This document shows positions 36,401 through 50,350 of a stretch of DNA of 64,000 nucleotides, piece by piece. Source of the DNA: Lunularia cruciata (taxonomy: Eukaryota > Streptophyta > Marchantiopsida > Lunulariales > Lunulariaceae); the NCBI GenBank assembly GCA_948567375.1, contig OX419756.1:33432333-33496332 (forward strand). The letters run 5' to 3'. The notes under the pieces are model-generated. The model worked only from the letters and a program-made list of their open reading frames with translations. It had not been told where the DNA came from and searched no databases. Within the stretch, counting starts at the first letter, position 1, and every line of letters starts with the position of its first letter. Position numbers and translations under genes: made by a program.

Positions 36401-36985
36401 ATCGACTTCAATGTCCAGATGTCGCAGAAGAAAAATGCCTTCCGTAGGCTCCATTAGCTATGGAGGTGGTTGGTTCTTGTGTTGTGGACGGTTATGATAG
36501 CCGATGGAGTGGATAAGTAGGAGAAATATTGTAGTACCTGCCGCTCACGACAACTGTAATTAGATTAAAAAAAAATAATTCATTATTTTCTGGAAATGTT
36601 AGGTGAAAATGTTGTCTAAATCACATTTCTCGACCAAAAAATATTTTAATATGTATCTCAAATACACATTTATTTTGAATAAATAATATGCAGGCATAAT
36701 GATTCTAATATAGTTTTATTAATGAAGTAAATAATTCATGAAAAATAAAGGACCCTTATGCCTATGCCTTTCTATATGTATTTGTACTAAAAAAGTTGAC
36801 TAAAAGAAATAATCGTTTAAACACCTTTATTTGAAGACTTTCGATTTCCAAAAGCATGACATGCATGGTTCTCTCTCATAAAGTTCAAGCTTAAAAAAGA
36901 ATTTTTTTTAGAATAGTTCTGAATATTGCAAAACAGAAGTTTGCTTATTAGGTGCATGCCAACCTTAAGTGAGAATCTATACAAG

Positions 36986-37290
36986 GCAAACTTAGATACT
37001 CACTTATGCAAGGAAAATCTAAGTGTTCACCACAGAAGGCCAACTCAAGTATACACCTATGCATTGCAAACCTGAGCACTTACCTACCCCAGGCAAACCT
37101 AAACCTAAGTGCTAGCCTCCGTATGGCAAACTTAGACAGTCGCCTGTGCCAAATAGTTCTAGACATACCTCTCTCTATATATGATCTATGTATAACAAAC
37201 TCAGACGCCTAGCCGCCCAATGTAAACCTAAGCACTCACTTATGCATAGCAAATCTAAGTGTATACCTATGTACCACAAACCTAAGTACC
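36986..37290 (+). repeat. Degenerate 27-bp minisatellite
   Basis: A core like GCAAACCTAAG recurs at 36986, 37013, 37039, 37066, 37093, 37126, 37148, 37195, 37222, 37249 and 37276. Most intervals are 26 or 27 bp, so about eleven diverged units. It is richer in C and G than the surrounding desert. Confidence 0.75.
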
Positions 37291-40200
37291 GCATGCTCGT
37301 TCTAAAAGCAAAACTAGTATGTATAGAAAAGAAGTATATTTGAATACCTTTACTTCTTCCTCATAACAAAAAATAATAAATTTGAAATTATGCTAAAATG
37401 GTTAAATATTAGTAAAGATTAGTTTCTAATAAGGAGACTAAAATTTTAACGGTTTATCCTTTTATCCCTTAAAACCCTTTACCTCTGTATACCAACACAA
37501 TATCTTTGGTTGTTAACAAGCTTTGATTTAATGGTTTGTTATAAAGTGAAAAATCTATTTATTAGAAATAATTTTCAAAAAAATCAAGTTAACATGGTAG
37601 TCATGATAATCTTAAAACATAAGTCAAAATATTTCAGGTACTCTAGATATATGGTACACCGTGAAGTCAAAATATTTCACATTATTAAGATTTTTTCCAA
37701 TATTAGATTATTTTCCATCAATGGTAATTTTATTAATTATTTTATCTTTTATTTCTATAAAAGATATAATATTTTATAGAAATATTTTACTTCAAATATA
37801 AGAACTAATTTTGGCATCAGCAAGAAGATGTAAATGATAAATATTAAAATAATAATGTATAAGAACAAAAAATATAAAAGGATATTAAAGAAGGTGGCAA
37901 TATTAAAGTTTTATAGAAGGAGATTTAATCCAAATTTGATATAAAATCTAAATCTGTATGAGGGTAGATATAAGCAAATTACATGATATATCTAAACAAG
38001 TATTGCATTTTGTATGCAACCTCTTTATCATTATGTTAGTATTTGATATAAGCTTGAATTATATATTTTGAGGAGGTATATCTCAACATATAATCTTTTT
38101 ACCATGTTAATATTCCATATGTACGAGCTAGAAATATAGATATTGAAAAAGAAACGTTTCTAGAAGTAAAATAGAATACTTAAGGAGACAATAAATCTTG
38201 ATTTTGCAATATAGATGAGGTTTTGTGCAAGATGTTCTTTTTACAAGAACATCTCACCTTTTTAGAGTGAGTGTAGGTGAATATGAACCATGAACACAAA
38301 CCTCAATATACTCCAATGAAACTAAGTATTTGCTCTCTTGTTAATATACTTATTTTTAAGAATTAGTTGACACTCCAATTTTACTAAATTTTCACTCATA
38401 AAATATATGTGTTTTGGAGATTGGTTGACATTCAGTTATTTACACAATAATAGTATTTTTTATCACTATGAGACTTCAATTTCCATAAGTTCCATTGAAA
38501 TAAGCTTTTGAAAAGGATAAACTTTTGAAATCACATTTTCTCCCATATTAGACTCAGTTATTTAATATTTAATTTTCCATTTTTTTCTAAAATTTATTGT
38601 GAATTGCAGATTATTGCATGATTGAAAAACCATTCAACTTAATATTATATATATTATTTTACAAAAAAAAAAACTAATTTGGAAGGTAAAATATGTTTAA
38701 AATAGTGGATTTGGGTATTTAAAATAAAAATTAGATGTCATTTTTATACTCATACTAAAGAATTAACACTTTAGGATTTTATTAAATGAAAAAAGAAAAA
38801 ATAATGGTTTTTTAATGAAATCAATAAAAGTTAATGGTTTTTTAATTTTTTTTGAATTTATCAATAAACTTCAAGGTTCAAGGAGTATAATGCTTAGAAC
38901 CTAATCTATGGTACAATTGATAAAGGAAAGAACACCCCAAATTCAATTACAAAAACTCAAAAAATCAAGTATGTACAACTTTCTTAGATATAGGCCATTT
39001 TCTCAATGAAAGTCTATAGAAAGAACTAAAACCTACATGGGATTGTGTGAGTAACATCTCAAAAGAGAGAACTCTTATCAAAGGGAGTTCAATTAGAAGG
39101 AGTTTAATTACATCTTCTTAGTTGTACAAGTTCAAGGCTTTGGCTGAAGCAAAGAGAAGGTAAGCTTCATATAAGGGCATTCAATAACTTTTTGTTACCC
39201 ATAGAAATCCATAAAATATTTTACAATAATCTTAAATTTTATTGATGGGTGTAGAGGACAAAAGAATCCCCAAGAGAAACCCAAAAGAAGAAGCACAAAG
39301 CTTCACACTCAAAGCTCCGATGCCCCAAAGGAGCATCTTATATTTATTATATAGCAAAGAGGATTTCCTCAGAGGAAGCTCTACCATTGGATTAGATACA
39401 TGGATTGGTGACATGTCAGTGAGCTCTACCCTTAGATTAGTTGCATGCATGGGTGAGATGTTGTTTCTGGTCCTATTTGGTTGGTCAAACAAGCTTTGAA
39501 AAGAGGAAATCTTTTGGGAATCTTCTTGTAGGAATCTCAAAATCACATGGGTGAAGAGGGAGGTGGAGAGGGGATGGGAGGGAAGGTAAAATACATTTTC
39601 AAGACCCAATTCATCCATTTAGGCCTCCAAAATTGGCTCTAAAGTTTTCATACATTTTGGCTCCTACATTATTAATAGAAGTACTCTTTTGGTGTATCTC
39701 TATTTGATCTACTTAGTCCATCATATATAACCCTCTTCTAGATATTACCAAGCCATTTTTCACCTCTAGATAATATGTCTAGCTATTGATATTACAATTG
39801 GCTAGGTTTAGAGGTCAAGATGGTGAAGGTTGGCAAGATATGGAAGTATGTCTGATTTGGCAGAGGTTAGCCAAGTTAGAGAAGGTAATTTAGAGGTTCT
39901 CCAAATTGGCAAAATTAGATTTGTCAGATTAAAGAGGAATTGACCTTGATTTAGAGGTTTGAGGTGGTAGAGGTTGGTCAGGTTGGAGGTGCATCAGATT
40001 TGGCAAGAAGCACATGGCTATGAGCTAGAGAGGCTACAAAGGCTGTTTGCACTCTTAGGCATGATACTAGCTAGTTTAGATGAGTTTTTTGATAGTTGTT
40101 CAAAAAAGCTAACCTATCCTTCAAGATTGTACAAAACAAGGTTTGAATATTAGATCTTTGGTTCTTGGATTGATACCCTAGTCAATTGGTCCACTTCACT

Positions 40201-40370
40201 TGCTGTTCTAAGATTGGTGTACTCTTTTATACCTATGTAGCTTTGGTTGGGAGAAGACATATGATCCTATTTTTGGTGATCTTAGTAGTGTAGGAGTAGA
40301 TAGACACTCTTATTATATCAAATACCAAATGGTGGTACGGTTAGTCCAATTTTATTTGTGAGATTTGTAT

Positions 40371-40444
40371 GAAGGAAGTTCAATCACAAGAAATCTAAAC
40401 AATAACCCCTTATTGTTTAGATTTCTTGTGATTGGACCTCCTTC
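40371..40444. repeat. Long foldback, 34-bp arms
   Basis: Arms 40371-40404 and 40411-40444 are reverse complements with two mismatches and a 6-base spacer. No terminal transposon motif or target duplication is obvious around it. Confidence 0.85.
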
Positions 40445-41049
40445 ATTCTCTTCTTTTTGTTTGTGCATCATGTTTGTGTGAGGTGCCTTGATATTTAGAG
40501 TGTTGGTGCTTTTGTGTGCTCTCAATAGTGAGGTTAGAGTGATAACTATTCAAACTATCTATGTTTCTTTTTAGTGAGGTAGAAAGTGATGATCTTCAGA
40601 CAATGAGAGTGCATGTTGTGATGGCATGTTATAGGTTGCCCTTCCCCTAGTATATTTGTCATGGTTAGAGTTATATTAGTGATTGGTATTTGGTGGTTGG
40701 TGGTGGCACTTGGTGGTTATAGTTGTGGTTTAGATACATTGTCACAAAAAAGATTTTTGGGGTTTCTAGAGGAGATTTTGCTATAGTATGTTGGGGTTTT
40801 ACATGGAGTAGCACTCAATATCACCCATATCTCAAGTCTCCATGATGGAAGAGATTGATTCTAGTTTGGCATCTCACATGGGAGCTGATGTAGTTGAGAG
40901 TGCACATTGTGTGTCCACATTGTTGTTGTGAGACTGGATACAATGTATAGGCCTCCAAAGGCCCCATAAATGTTATCCAAAGGCCCTATGTGCTACTTTG
41001 GTATGATGGGTATCATTGAGTTGGATGATTCCATCCAAGAGTTTGAGAG

Positions 41050-41825
41050 TGCTAAGTGCAGAGTCTAATTAATTACAAGAATGCTCTATGGGAAAGTCGA
41101 AGAGTCAATACAAGAACAATCTTCTCCAAGAATGTAGAAGTGTAAGTATGGGATAGATCTTAAACTATAGAATCCTAATTATGAGAATGTAAGAAAGGAA
41201 ATTAATATCAGGACTGGTTTCTTTGTAAATACATATGAAAATGAGGTGTGCCTTATTTCATTGGAAGCATCTTCTCAAGGGCTTTCCATAGACACCATGA
41301 TCATGGTAAAAAAAGCTCTAGAAAAGAAGTTAAGTCCATCTAAATTTTGAGGCAAATGTGTCTTGCGGGAGCTACAAGACTATGGGACTATGGGAAGACT
41401 GCGGGATTGTGGGACTATACCCCTACAAGAAGCTATAGGAATGGCTTCCAATTGCAAAAATTGATGAGGTGATGTGTACTAATTAGAACCAAACAATCTA
41501 GGATTATATAATGGATCAATTTGCACCATACATTCTAGAACTAGTTAAAGGTAAGTGAATATATATATATAGTGTAGTATCTACAATAAGTTGAAACTTT
41601 AACATCTCTTATTTGACAACTTTTGATCAATAGTTCAAGAGTGAGTAAATCCTATGCAGTTATGGACATTGGCAAGCAGACGTTGGCCAAACCAAATGAA
41701 ATTTTGTGTAATTCTATGTATGATTTTCTTGACCAGATTGATGAATTAAATTTTCTCCATAGAATAGCCAAACTTATATCACTATTGTTCTCTTAAATCA
41801 AATCTAGTTTCAATTTCTCCAAACA
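41050..41825 (+). repeat. Copia 5' LTR
   Basis: Begins TGCTAAGTGCAGAG and ends TTTCTCCAAACA (TG...CA). About 776 bp. It is collinear with the 3' LTR throughout, with many substitutions and small indels, so the insertion is old. A short (AT)n run near 41559-41571 corresponds to the large microsatellite in the 3' LTR. Confidence 0.88.
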
Positions 41826-41827
41826 AG

Positions 41828-41840
41828 CGATATCAAAGCA
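41828..41840 (+). promoter_or_regulatory. Primer-binding site
   Basis: TATCAAAGCA directly after the LTR resembles the plant consensus TGGTATCAGAGC, complementary to the 3' end of initiator tRNA-Met, with a few changes. Confidence 0.6.
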
Positions 41841-44800
41841 TTTGGTTTTGGAGAGAGAGCAAAATGATGGCAAAAGATGAGAAAGTCAAAATGATGGCAA
41901 AAGATGAGAAAGTCAAAATTGACAGTTCAATGGAAAGAATTTTGGAAAATGTAGATTGAGGATTATCGTATCAGAAGAAGTTGCACCTACCTCTTGAGGC
42001 AACAAACCAAAAATGATGAAATAAGTTGAGTGGGAGCTTTTAGATCTACAAGCCTTGGGTGTGGTCAGATTGGTGTTGGTAAGAAATGTTACATACAACA
42101 TGTCCATGAGGAAACCACTCATAGGTTGATTAAGGTGTTATCAAATATGTATGAGAAACCTTCAGCCTCAAACAATGTATTCTTTATTTGCCAATGAGTC
42201 AACACAAGGATGAAAGAAGGTGCATCAGTTCAAGACTATGTAAATGACTTCAATCCAATCATTTCAAGATTGAAATCTTTGAAGATCAATTTTGATGATG
42301 AAGTTCAAGCATTATTGCTATTATAATCATTACTGTATAGTTGTGGAGCAATAGTCACAATAATGAGTAGTTCTTCAAGATCAAGTGATTTCAAGTTTGA
42401 GAGTATGCAAGACTTGATTCTGAATGAAGCTATATGTAGACGTAATTCTTCAAAATCATCAAGTGTTATTTATTGAGAGTAGAGACACAAGACCTCAACA
42501 AGGTCAAAGTCTGATAAATGTTAGATCAAAGTCAAGGAAGAGAAGTGAGTCAACAGGCTTCAAGGAAGTATGTAATGAAATTGTGTGTTAGGATTGCAAT
42601 AAGCATTGTCACTTTAAGGATCAATGTAAAAGTCCAAAGGAGGAGAAATTGGTGAACGTAGCAACAAAAAAAAGAGGATGCACTTGTTTGCTATGTAGAG
42701 TGTCTTGTAGAATCTTGGGTTATAGATCTTGGTGCATCATTTCACTTTACCTCATGGAAAGAGTTGATGTACTACTTTGTTGCAAGAAACCTTGGAAAGG
42801 TTCACCTTGTTGATGATAAAATTTTGTTTATCAAAGCAAAAGGCAATGGGAATCTAAAGACCTCTCAAGGATTGATATGGATATTAATAAATGTCAACTA
42901 TGTCCCTAAACTAAAGTGGAATTTGATTTCTGTAGGTTAGCTAAATGAGGAAAGATATTGGAACATCCTTTGAAAGTGAGCAGTGGAAGGTTTCTACGGA
43001 GAACCTAATTTTGGCACAAGGATAGAAGGTTGGAACCCTATGTGTTACAAGAAAACCAGACCATCTGATGATAGTTGTAGATGCAATCTGTCCTTTAATC
43101 TTATGGCCCCAAAGAATTGGTCACATAAGTGAGAAGGGTACGAAGAAGTTAGTTGCAAATGGCAAGATCTCGAAGTGAAAGACTATTCAACTTGGCTTAT
43201 GTGAACCATGTGTTTTAAGGAAGCAAAAGCAAGTTACCTTCAAAAAGGCTATAAGAGCACCAAAAGCAAGAAAGCTAGAGTTGACACATATAGATGTGTA
43301 TTGCCCAATTTTAGTTGAGTCTCTTGGAAGATATTGCTACTACATCACCTTCATAGAAGTTGCTACCATGAAGGTATGAGTTTATTTTCTGAAAAATAAA
43401 TCAGTTGTGTTAAGTGTTTTCAAGCAATGGAAAATTGAGGTTGAAAACTAGTTAGGTTTGAAAATCAAGTGCTTGAAATTTGATAATGATGGAGAGTATA
43501 GTAACTGTAAGTTCAAAGATTATTGTGCAAAGAATGGGATCAAAATAATCAAAATTGTCCCTAAGGCATCACAACAAAATTGGTGTGGCTGAATGCTTGA
43601 ATAAAAATCTCAATAAGAGATCTAAGTGCATGTGGCTACAAGCTGGGTTACCAAATTTTTTTTGGCCAAATGTAAGTAAGCACAATTGCATACCTCATAA
43701 ATCAAGGACCCTTAATCCCTTTGGGATTCAAATCCTTGAAGAGGAATGGTAAGGAAAGAAGGTGATTCTCTTGTAATGGAGAACCTTTGGTTGTGTTTCC
43801 AAGATTCAAGGTAGTGATAGGGACAAGCTTGATTCCAAATCAAGAAAGTGTTTCTTCATTGGATATGGAGCAAATGATACGGGTTATTATCTTTGAGATG
43901 AAGATGAGAGAAAAATGCTCAGAAGTAGAGTGATTTTCCATGAGAATACTATGCACAAAGATAAGCTTAGATCTAGTTCTAAGGCTAAAAAAAGAACAAG
44001 CATAACATCAAGAAGTAGTGTTGGAAGACATTTCAAAGAATGATGTTGTAGGAAATAGGAGTTTGGTAGAAATTAGAGAGTTTATACCAAGTCTAGTCAT
44101 GCTTACAATTGATTTGAGGAGATATACAAGATTGCAAGAGCCAATAAAGAGGTATTCCTCATCCATGTATGAGTTACTCTTGATAAAAAATGGTGCACTT
44201 GAGTGTTTCTTAGAGGGACTACAAAATGAGGACTCATTGCAATAGGAGCTTGCAATGAAGGAAGCAATGTTTTCCTTAGAAAGGAATGAGAGTTGGGTCA
44301 TTGACCAAGTTACCAAAGGGAAAGAAGGTGTTGTAGAAAAAATGGGTGTACATAATCAAAGAATACCATGATGGAAGCAAGCAATAAATGCCAAAATTGT
44401 GGCAAAAGGTTTTCAACAAACCAAAGGTACATGCTACAATGAGCTTTTCTTTCCCATAGTTAAGATGACTACCATCAGACTGGTCTTGGATCTTTTGACC
44501 ATAGAGGTTTTGCATCTAGAGCAACTAGATGTAAAACAATGTTTCTATATAGAGACCTTAAGGAGGATGTCTATATGGTACAACCTTCAAATCACTAATG
44601 AATCAGACATAGTTTGCAAGTTGAAGAAGAATCTCTACAATTTGAAACATGCTCCACAATGGTGATACTTGAAATTTGATGGCTTTATGGCCAACAATGG
44701 TTACACCAGATGCAAAATGGATCATTATTACTACATTATATCATCTGCTGATTCATATATTGTCTTGCTTCTTTATGTTGATGATATATATGGTGGTTGT

Positions 44801-45796
44801 TGGATCCAAACATGAGCAAAATCAACAAGCTAAAGCACCAATTCTTTGATGTATTTGAAATGAAAGATCTAGGTCCTTCATAGTAGATACTTGGAATAAG
44901 GATTACTAGAGATAGATTTACAAGAACTTTGAATTTGTCTCAAGAGAAGTACGTCAAAAATTTGATAGATAAATCTGGTCTACAAAATGCTACAAGTCAA
45001 ACCACTCCCTTGGGAAGTCACTTCAAACTCTCCAAGGATAAATCACCAAGAATTGATGCAAATAGAGAGTAAATGAGAAAAGTACCTTATGTACCAGCAG
45101 TTGGCAATCTGATATATATATATATATATAAAATTTTATGCACTATGCTAGACATTGCTCATGCAATGGGGGTTGTAAGCAGATTCATGTCAAGCCAATG
45201 TCAAGTCCAACCCAAGAAAAGAGCATTAAGAAGCATTAAAATGGTTGTTATGCTACTTGAAAGGTACCTTTGATAAGGCACTTTGCTTCAAGCAAATAAA
45301 TGCTATTTAGAGGGTTCACAGATGCAAATTTAGGAGGAGACTTGGAAAATTGAAAGAACACTACAAGGTATGTGTTTAACTTGGGTGGTACTACCATTTG
45401 TTGGATGTCTTGATTGCAAAAGAATGTGCTCTTTCTATCATAGAAGTTGAGTACATGACCATATCAGAGGCTACCAAGGAGATGATATGGTTAAAAAACT
45501 TTATGGTAGAGCTAGGCAAGAAACAAGATGACAATATAGTCCATAGTGGTAGCTAGAGTGCTATCAATATTATAGAGAATCATATGTTTCATGCTAGGAC
45601 AATGCATATTCAATTGAGGCATCATTTCATTTGTGAACTAATAGATGGTGGAGTACTGACTTTGGTAAAGATTACTAGAGTAAGCAATCCCATAGATATG
45701 TTTACCAAGGTAGTCATCATGGAGAAGCTCAAGCAATGCATAGTTGCAGTTGGATTTCAAAATTAATTGATTAGAATGATAAGTAATGATTGACTC

Positions 45797-45808
45797 CAAT
45801 TAAGAGAT
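45797..45808 (+). promoter_or_regulatory. Polypurine tract of the Copia element
   Basis: AATTAAGAGAT immediately before the LTR start TGTTAAG. Plant Copia elements typically have a purine tract such as GGGAGAT at this place; this one is decayed. Confidence 0.5.
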
Positions 45809-46694
<886 letters not shown>

Positions 46695-46734
46695 GATCAA
46701 TATATATAATTTTTTGTGAGATGTGTGGTTTTTG

Positions 46735-47880
46735 ACCAAGTTAAAGCATCATTTAATGCTCTTATGCCACAATTACATCCATTATCTATCATGGGATTGG
46801 GTCATCATTGGAGTTTAAACTTTGCTAGACCTTTACCATTGATTGTGAAACATAATTAGTATGTCTTGGTTATGATAGAGCACTTCTCCAAATGGATTAA
46901 TTTGGTGGTACTCCTTGATATGTCCAATGAAGAGGCATTTTACTTGTTCTTGGATTGGATTCTTAGTCATTGTGGTATACAAATTGAGGTCTTGATTGAT
47001 CAAGGTATAGTATTCTTGGGAGAGTTTTAGGTCTTATCTGAACAAGGCCTTGATTGATCACTACAATACCTCCCAAGATCACCTTAAGGTATATAGTTTA
47101 CCAGAGAGAGTGGTTCTGATCGTGAAGAGAAGGTTGCATAAGTATGGTTTGTAGAGAAGTCACTTGGGAGATTGGGATCTCCAATTACCTTGGTTTGCCA
47201 TGTGCAAGTTGGCAAGCTTCCCTAGCATCCTTCTCTCCATACTTTCTACTCTTAGGATGAGATCTAGATTTACTTCTTGTCATTTATCATGATGCTACTA
47301 TAGTTTTGGACTTGGATGATCTGAATGTATGGATGAATGCATATTCTCAATAAGCAAAGACCTTTTAGAGAGTGATGTTAATTGTCTTTGAGAACTTAGC
47401 GATTGCTAACGATACGGATACTTTATGCTATGTTACTATTCAAGGAGGAGGTTATAGACCCTTGATCCATCAATTTTATCTGACTAAATAAAAATAAATA
47501 AATAAATAAATAAATATATATATATATCTACAACATACTACACCAATAACACATGATATGACTATAGACCGCATTAGCTTGAGAGCATATGAGAATTTTC
47601 TTTCATGACTCCTCATGTTAGAAAGACATGATGGTGTTTCTTGGAAGGATAGTATGCATAATTTTGTGTCATATTACCTCCTAAACATTGATGGCACCAT
47701 GGATCCAAGCTTGGCAATTGTATGTGCATGCTTGCAGTGTATATTATTATGTGGCTCTTTTGAAAGAGTTGCTACTATGTTGGTGTATGACAGTTGTTTG
47801 AGAGGATTGCATATTGCATGTTTGACTCCTCCCCTCATGATGGTTCTTGAAGGACAATAGCTATGTCTTCAATGTACTTG
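46735..47880 (+). pseudogene. Gypsy integrase relic ending in a decayed PHD finger
   Basis: Decayed 3' end of a Gypsy-type pol. The integrase core is recognisable from MGLGHHWSLNFARPLP and YVLVMIEHFSKWINLV (about 46790-46910) through VLIDQG (about 46990) to WDLQLPWFAM (about 47181-47210) and LDLDDLNVWMNA. The first catalytic Asp is replaced by Asn, and several stops and shifts are present. After GGGYRPLIHQF (about 47450) and a simple-repeat stretch, 47625-47875 reads DGVSWKDSM...LNIDGTMDPSLA, then a PHD-like pattern: C-x3-C-G, TMLVYDSC, RGLHIACLTPPL, then a TAG and LCLQC. The fourth cysteine is Tyr and the conserved Trp is the TAG. It adjoins the Copia 3' LTR, so the Copia may have landed in or beside it. 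Confidence 0.8.
47489..47527 (+). repeat. (AAAT)n(AT)n simple repeat
   Basis: About seven AAAT/TAAA units followed by seven AT units, splitting the Gypsy relic between the integrase tail and the PHD segment. Confidence 0.85.
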
Positions 47881-48039
47881 ACCCATATCTAGTCCACTCC
47901 TTATGTGGTATAGATAAGCAATTAAAAATAGATAAGCAATTGAAAATAGAGCTCAATAGCACTTGGCCTCCTAATCTTTACCCGCCATAAGGCATATCAC
48001 ATACTTGAAATAGATGGCTGTATGGAGTTAGAGGGACCT

Positions 48040-48150
48040 AACCACCAACTAGAGGGACAATTGTGACATTTTAGAGTTCAATTGCGACTTCTACATGAAT
48101 TGTGTGTCTATAATTTATGATGTTGACAATGTTATATGTTGTGTAGCAAT
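48040..48150 (+). repeat. Diverged duplicate flanking LINE copy 1, left
   Basis: Encodes LEFNCDFYMNCVSIIYDVD in one frame and matches 50780-50890, which encodes LEFMCDFYMSCASILYDVD. The protein-level similarity suggests that both derive from the same mobile-element coding region rather than from a target-site duplication. Confidence 0.55.
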
Positions 48151-50244
48151 GTATACAGAAAGTTGGTGAAGTGCAAAAAGCGGGCATTTCTAAGACTCAA
48201 AGGAGTTGAGTTGAGCACTGAATTGAGGAGCAATCCCAAGGCTTTCTGGAAGAAAGTAACCATCAGATCTCCATCTCCATCGCTGGACCTGAATGAGCTT
48301 TGTGACTATGTGAAGGATTTGTACTTTTTCCCAAATGCTCCAAGCATGGCACCTTGCCTTGGATCTGCTCTCACCATCTCTGAAGCTGATGTCAAGTACC
48401 AATTGAAGAAGTTGGCCAATGGTAAGGCTGAAGACCTTGATGGACTATGTGTTGAAATTCTGAAGTGGGGCGGTAGCCAACTGATTTCAATACTCACTTC
48501 TCATTTGAATGAGGCAATCAAGTGTGGCTTTCCGGATAGATGGTGCTTCAAGAAGGTAGTTCCTATTCACAAGTCTGGCCAGAGAGATGTTGTTACCAAT
48601 TACCGTACCATACTTGTTGGTAGTGTCTTTGCCAAGTTGTATGGTCGAATTTTGGAGTCAAGGTTGAGCACTTGGGCTGAAAAGCACAAAATTCGAGCTA
48701 AGTGCCAAGCTGGTTTCAGATTAGGCTTTAGTACTTTGGACCACCTATTGGTACTTCATGTTTTGTGGTGCAAATCCAAGGGGGTTGGGAGAGCTCTCTA
48801 TGTTGCCTTTATTGATTTCAGGAAGGCCTTTGATAAGGTGCTCAGGAAATCTCTAAGTGAGAGACTCATTGAAGTGGGTGTTTCAGCTGATCTGATTGGT
48901 GCTATCTCTAGACTCTATGAGAAAGTGATTGTGAAACTTTCATCTTTGAGCTCTCAAGATGTCCTTAGCACAATGGGTGTGATCCAAGGCTGCTCTCTGT
49001 CTCCAACTCTGTTCGGAATCTTCATCGATGACCTAGAGAGTCTACTCATGGAAGCTGGAGCTACAGGTGTACAGGTTGGCTCTTTGATGATACATGCACT
49101 CCTTTATGCAGATGATGTAGTGCTTCTCTCCACAAATCCACAGAGTTTACAGAAGCTGTTGGATTCTCTACTTTGCTTTTGCAATGAAACAAAGATGGAG
49201 GTGAACCTTGATAAGTCCAAGGTGATTGTGGTGGGTTCTAAAGGTGTCACACCTTTCTTTTTTGATGGACAGCAATTGGAGCAGGTTTCTTCTTATAAGT
49301 ACTTGGGCCTTGAGTTTTCTCATGACTATAGTTGGTCTACTTGTGTGAAGATGAGAATCAATGCAGGCTTTAGAGCTTTGTATTCACTCATGAACCGCAG
49401 TAGACTTGCTCACCTCACCACATGGGAGTTGAAGAAGGTGCTGTTCAGATCTCTTGTGCAGCCGGTGGTTCTCTATGGTGCTCAGATTTGGGGTCTAGGT
49501 ACTAAGAAGACATGGTGGCAAAAGGTGGAGAAAGTTCAGAAATTGTTTTTGTGTGATGAACTTGGGGTGAGGACTCAAACTCCTTATGTATTCTTGCTTG
49601 CTGAAACAGGATTTTTACCTCTTGAGGCTGAAGCTTTGTTTTTAGCTATCACATATGCCACTAAGGTGAGGTCCATGGAGCATGAGAGACTTCCCTACCA
49701 AGCTTTTTGTGCCACTCTATCTGTCGGTTGGTATACAGATCTGATTGCATGGGCCACAAGGTGGAATGTTTCTGAGCGACATTGGAGATTGGAGCCTATT
49801 GCACTTCGAGAGGTGATCAAGGAGCAGTTTTTACTTCGCTTATGGCAGCAACCCGGTACCAAGATGGTGTTCTATCAGCAGTTTGTAAATCCTATGTTGG
49901 TGTATTGTGAGCAAGATTATCTCTTGGCTAGGATTTCTACTTCATTGAGACATGTTATCGCTCAATATAGAACTAGTTCTCATAGACTAGAAGTAGAACA
50001 AGGACGTTGGCAGCAGATAGAGCACTCCATGCGACTTTGCAAATTGTGTATTATGAGCAAAGTTGAGGATGAGCATCATGTGTTTGTTGATTGCCCTTGT
50101 TACATGCAGATTAGAGTTAGACATCAGATTACTTGTAGTGACTTCTCAACTCTCTTACAGGTTGAAGCTTTAGCATTAGGGAAGTACATGACAGAAGTTA
50201 CTTTACATTGGACCAATTTGTTACAAATTGGTCCGATGCCCTAG
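48136..50244 (+). pseudogene. LINE reverse transcriptase, 5'-truncated but open
   Basis: An uninterrupted 702-codon frame whose first six codons or so come from flanking DNA. It contains the RT domain: KVVPIHKSG, GFRLGFSTLDHLL, VAFIDFRKAFDKV, GVIQGCSLSPTLFGIF, the catalytic YADD (codons from 49105), and a thumb region. The C-terminal part has a CX2CX9HX4C zinc-knuckle-like motif (CKLC...HVFVDC). The endonuclease domain is missing, so the copy cannot be autonomous. It differs from the complete copy at only a handful of residues, for example WGLGTKK against WGPGTKK and TLHWTN against SLHRTN. Confidence 0.9.
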
Positions 50245-50350
50245 GCCCTTGCCTAGGCTCACATTTCATGTGTTTTGTATTGTGTTTCCAGACTTTTGAC
50301 TCTTTGGGTCTTTCGGGCTTTATATTTCATTGTTTCATTGTTTCATTGTA
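48154..50350 (+). mobile_element. LINE copy 1, 5'-truncated
   Basis: Same family as the element at 58879-63057. It begins inside ORF2 just before the reverse transcriptase and runs to the family 3' end with the tail TTTCATTGTTTCATTG. A 6-bp TGTATA lies at both edges (48149-48154 and after the tail) and may be a short target duplication or microhomology. Confidence 0.92.
50206..50257 (+). promoter_or_regulatory. Twin hairpins at the LINE 3' end, copy 1
   Basis: Stem I 50206-50238 (16-bp arms, 1-base loop, one mismatch in this copy) and stem II 50240-50257 (CCTAGGC CCTT GCCTAGG). The ORF2 stop at 50242-50244 lies in stem II. Confidence 0.75.

Larger units (their letters stand above)
36500..41049. 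other. AT-rich gene desert
   Basis: From about 36.5 kb the sequence becomes very AT-rich, with long A and T runs. No exon chain or domain was found. The longest open frame (39232-39618, minus, 128 codons) overlaps a short internal repeat and matches nothing I know. It includes the 27-bp minisatellite at 36986-37290 and the foldback at 40371-40444. Confidence 0.55.

Noticed and set aside
42586..42627. In-frame TAG in the Copia zinc knuckle as programmed readthrough
   Set aside because: The element has many other stops and frameshifts, so this is ordinary decay, unlike the otherwise intact LINE.
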